Source: Roseiarcus sp049509635
GTDB taxonomy: Bacteria; Pseudomonadota; Alphaproteobacteria; Rhizobiales; Beijerinckiaceae
NCBI GenBank assembly: GCA_049509635.1
Contig: JBEKZS010000221.1
Location: forward strand, 1-5,037
Length of the DNA stretch: 5,037 nucleotides
Direction: 5' to 3'
Shown here piece after piece: positions 4,953 to 5,037 of the stretch; the stretch's first letter is position 1; each line of letters starts with the position of its first letter. Below the pieces are notes generated by a model that did not search any database, was not told the origin of the DNA, and worked only from the letters and a program-made list of their open reading frames with translations. The position numbers were made by a program, and so were the translations under genes.

Positions 4953-5037
4953 ATGCCGGACATGAGGAAACGTACGCATTCCCCCGACGCCCGCCGAGAG
5001 CGGGAGACGTTCCGCTCCCCGTCGACATCCCCGCCCC
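4953..5037 (+). other. Possible start of a rightward gene at the window edge
   Basis: Downstream of the promoter at 4918-4946 a frame from ATG 4953, or its internal ATG 4962, stays open to the window end and begins with a basic stretch (MRKRTHSPDARRERE from 4962). Basic starts like this occur in TetR-type regulators, but the following residues (TFRSPSTSPP) do not resemble the expected helix. A second frame from ATG 4949 is also open to the edge. Neither start has a ribosome site; ATG 4953 would be leaderless given the predicted transcription start. Which frame is used, or whether the gene begins beyond the window, cannot be settled here. Confidence 0.25.

Overview
This is a GC-rich window of about 5 kb whose genes use mostly G/C-ending codons. 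It most likely comes from an alphaproteobacterial chromosome, and a sphingomonad-like organism is plausible. That assignment is an inference from base composition, from alphaproteobacteria-style promoter elements (a CTTGAC -35 box before the GMP reductase gene and a GCTANAWC-type -10 box before the aldehyde dehydrogenase gene) and from the type of genes. No rRNA, tRNA, CRISPR array, transposase or origin is visible.

Layout, left to right. Positions 1-307 hold the 5' end of a leftward gene that runs off the window; its product ends in a helical RLD...AIDRLL..LDRLDR segment that recalls phage terminase small-subunit-like proteins. Its promoter sits in a small AT-rich island at about 341-395. 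A non-coding stretch (308-720) follows, with a tandem pair of palindromes (483-537) and two more perfect hairpins (586-631). Next come a rightward NAD-type aldehyde dehydrogenase gene (721-2196) and a small rightward gene of unknown function (2278-2658). Facing them is guaC, GMP reductase (2676-3722, leftward). A 190-bp divergent spacer separates guaC from a rightward short-chain dehydrogenase/reductase gene (3913-4659), which meets a leftward 49-residue membrane protein gene (4676-4825) head-on. The right edge (4826-5037) holds a good rightward sigma-70-like promoter overlapped by a perfect 13-bp palindrome, which probably drives a gene beginning at or beyond the window edge.

How the genes relate. 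GuaC returns GMP to IMP in purine salvage and looks like an independent housekeeping unit. The aldehyde dehydrogenase and the short-chain dehydrogenase are both complete, both keep their catalytic residues and both look NAD-dependent. They could act in sequence (alcohol or ketone, then aldehyde to acid), but guaC lies between them on the other strand, so they are not one operon and no shared pathway is shown. Both convergent junctions carry a perfect 7-bp stem with a 5-nt loop over or beside the stop codons.

I do not see an obvious new multi-gene system. The points most worth a second look are the operator-promoter at the right edge, the palindrome clusters upstream of the aldehyde dehydrogenase gene, the paired junction hairpins, the uncharacterised 126-residue protein and the partial leftmost gene.
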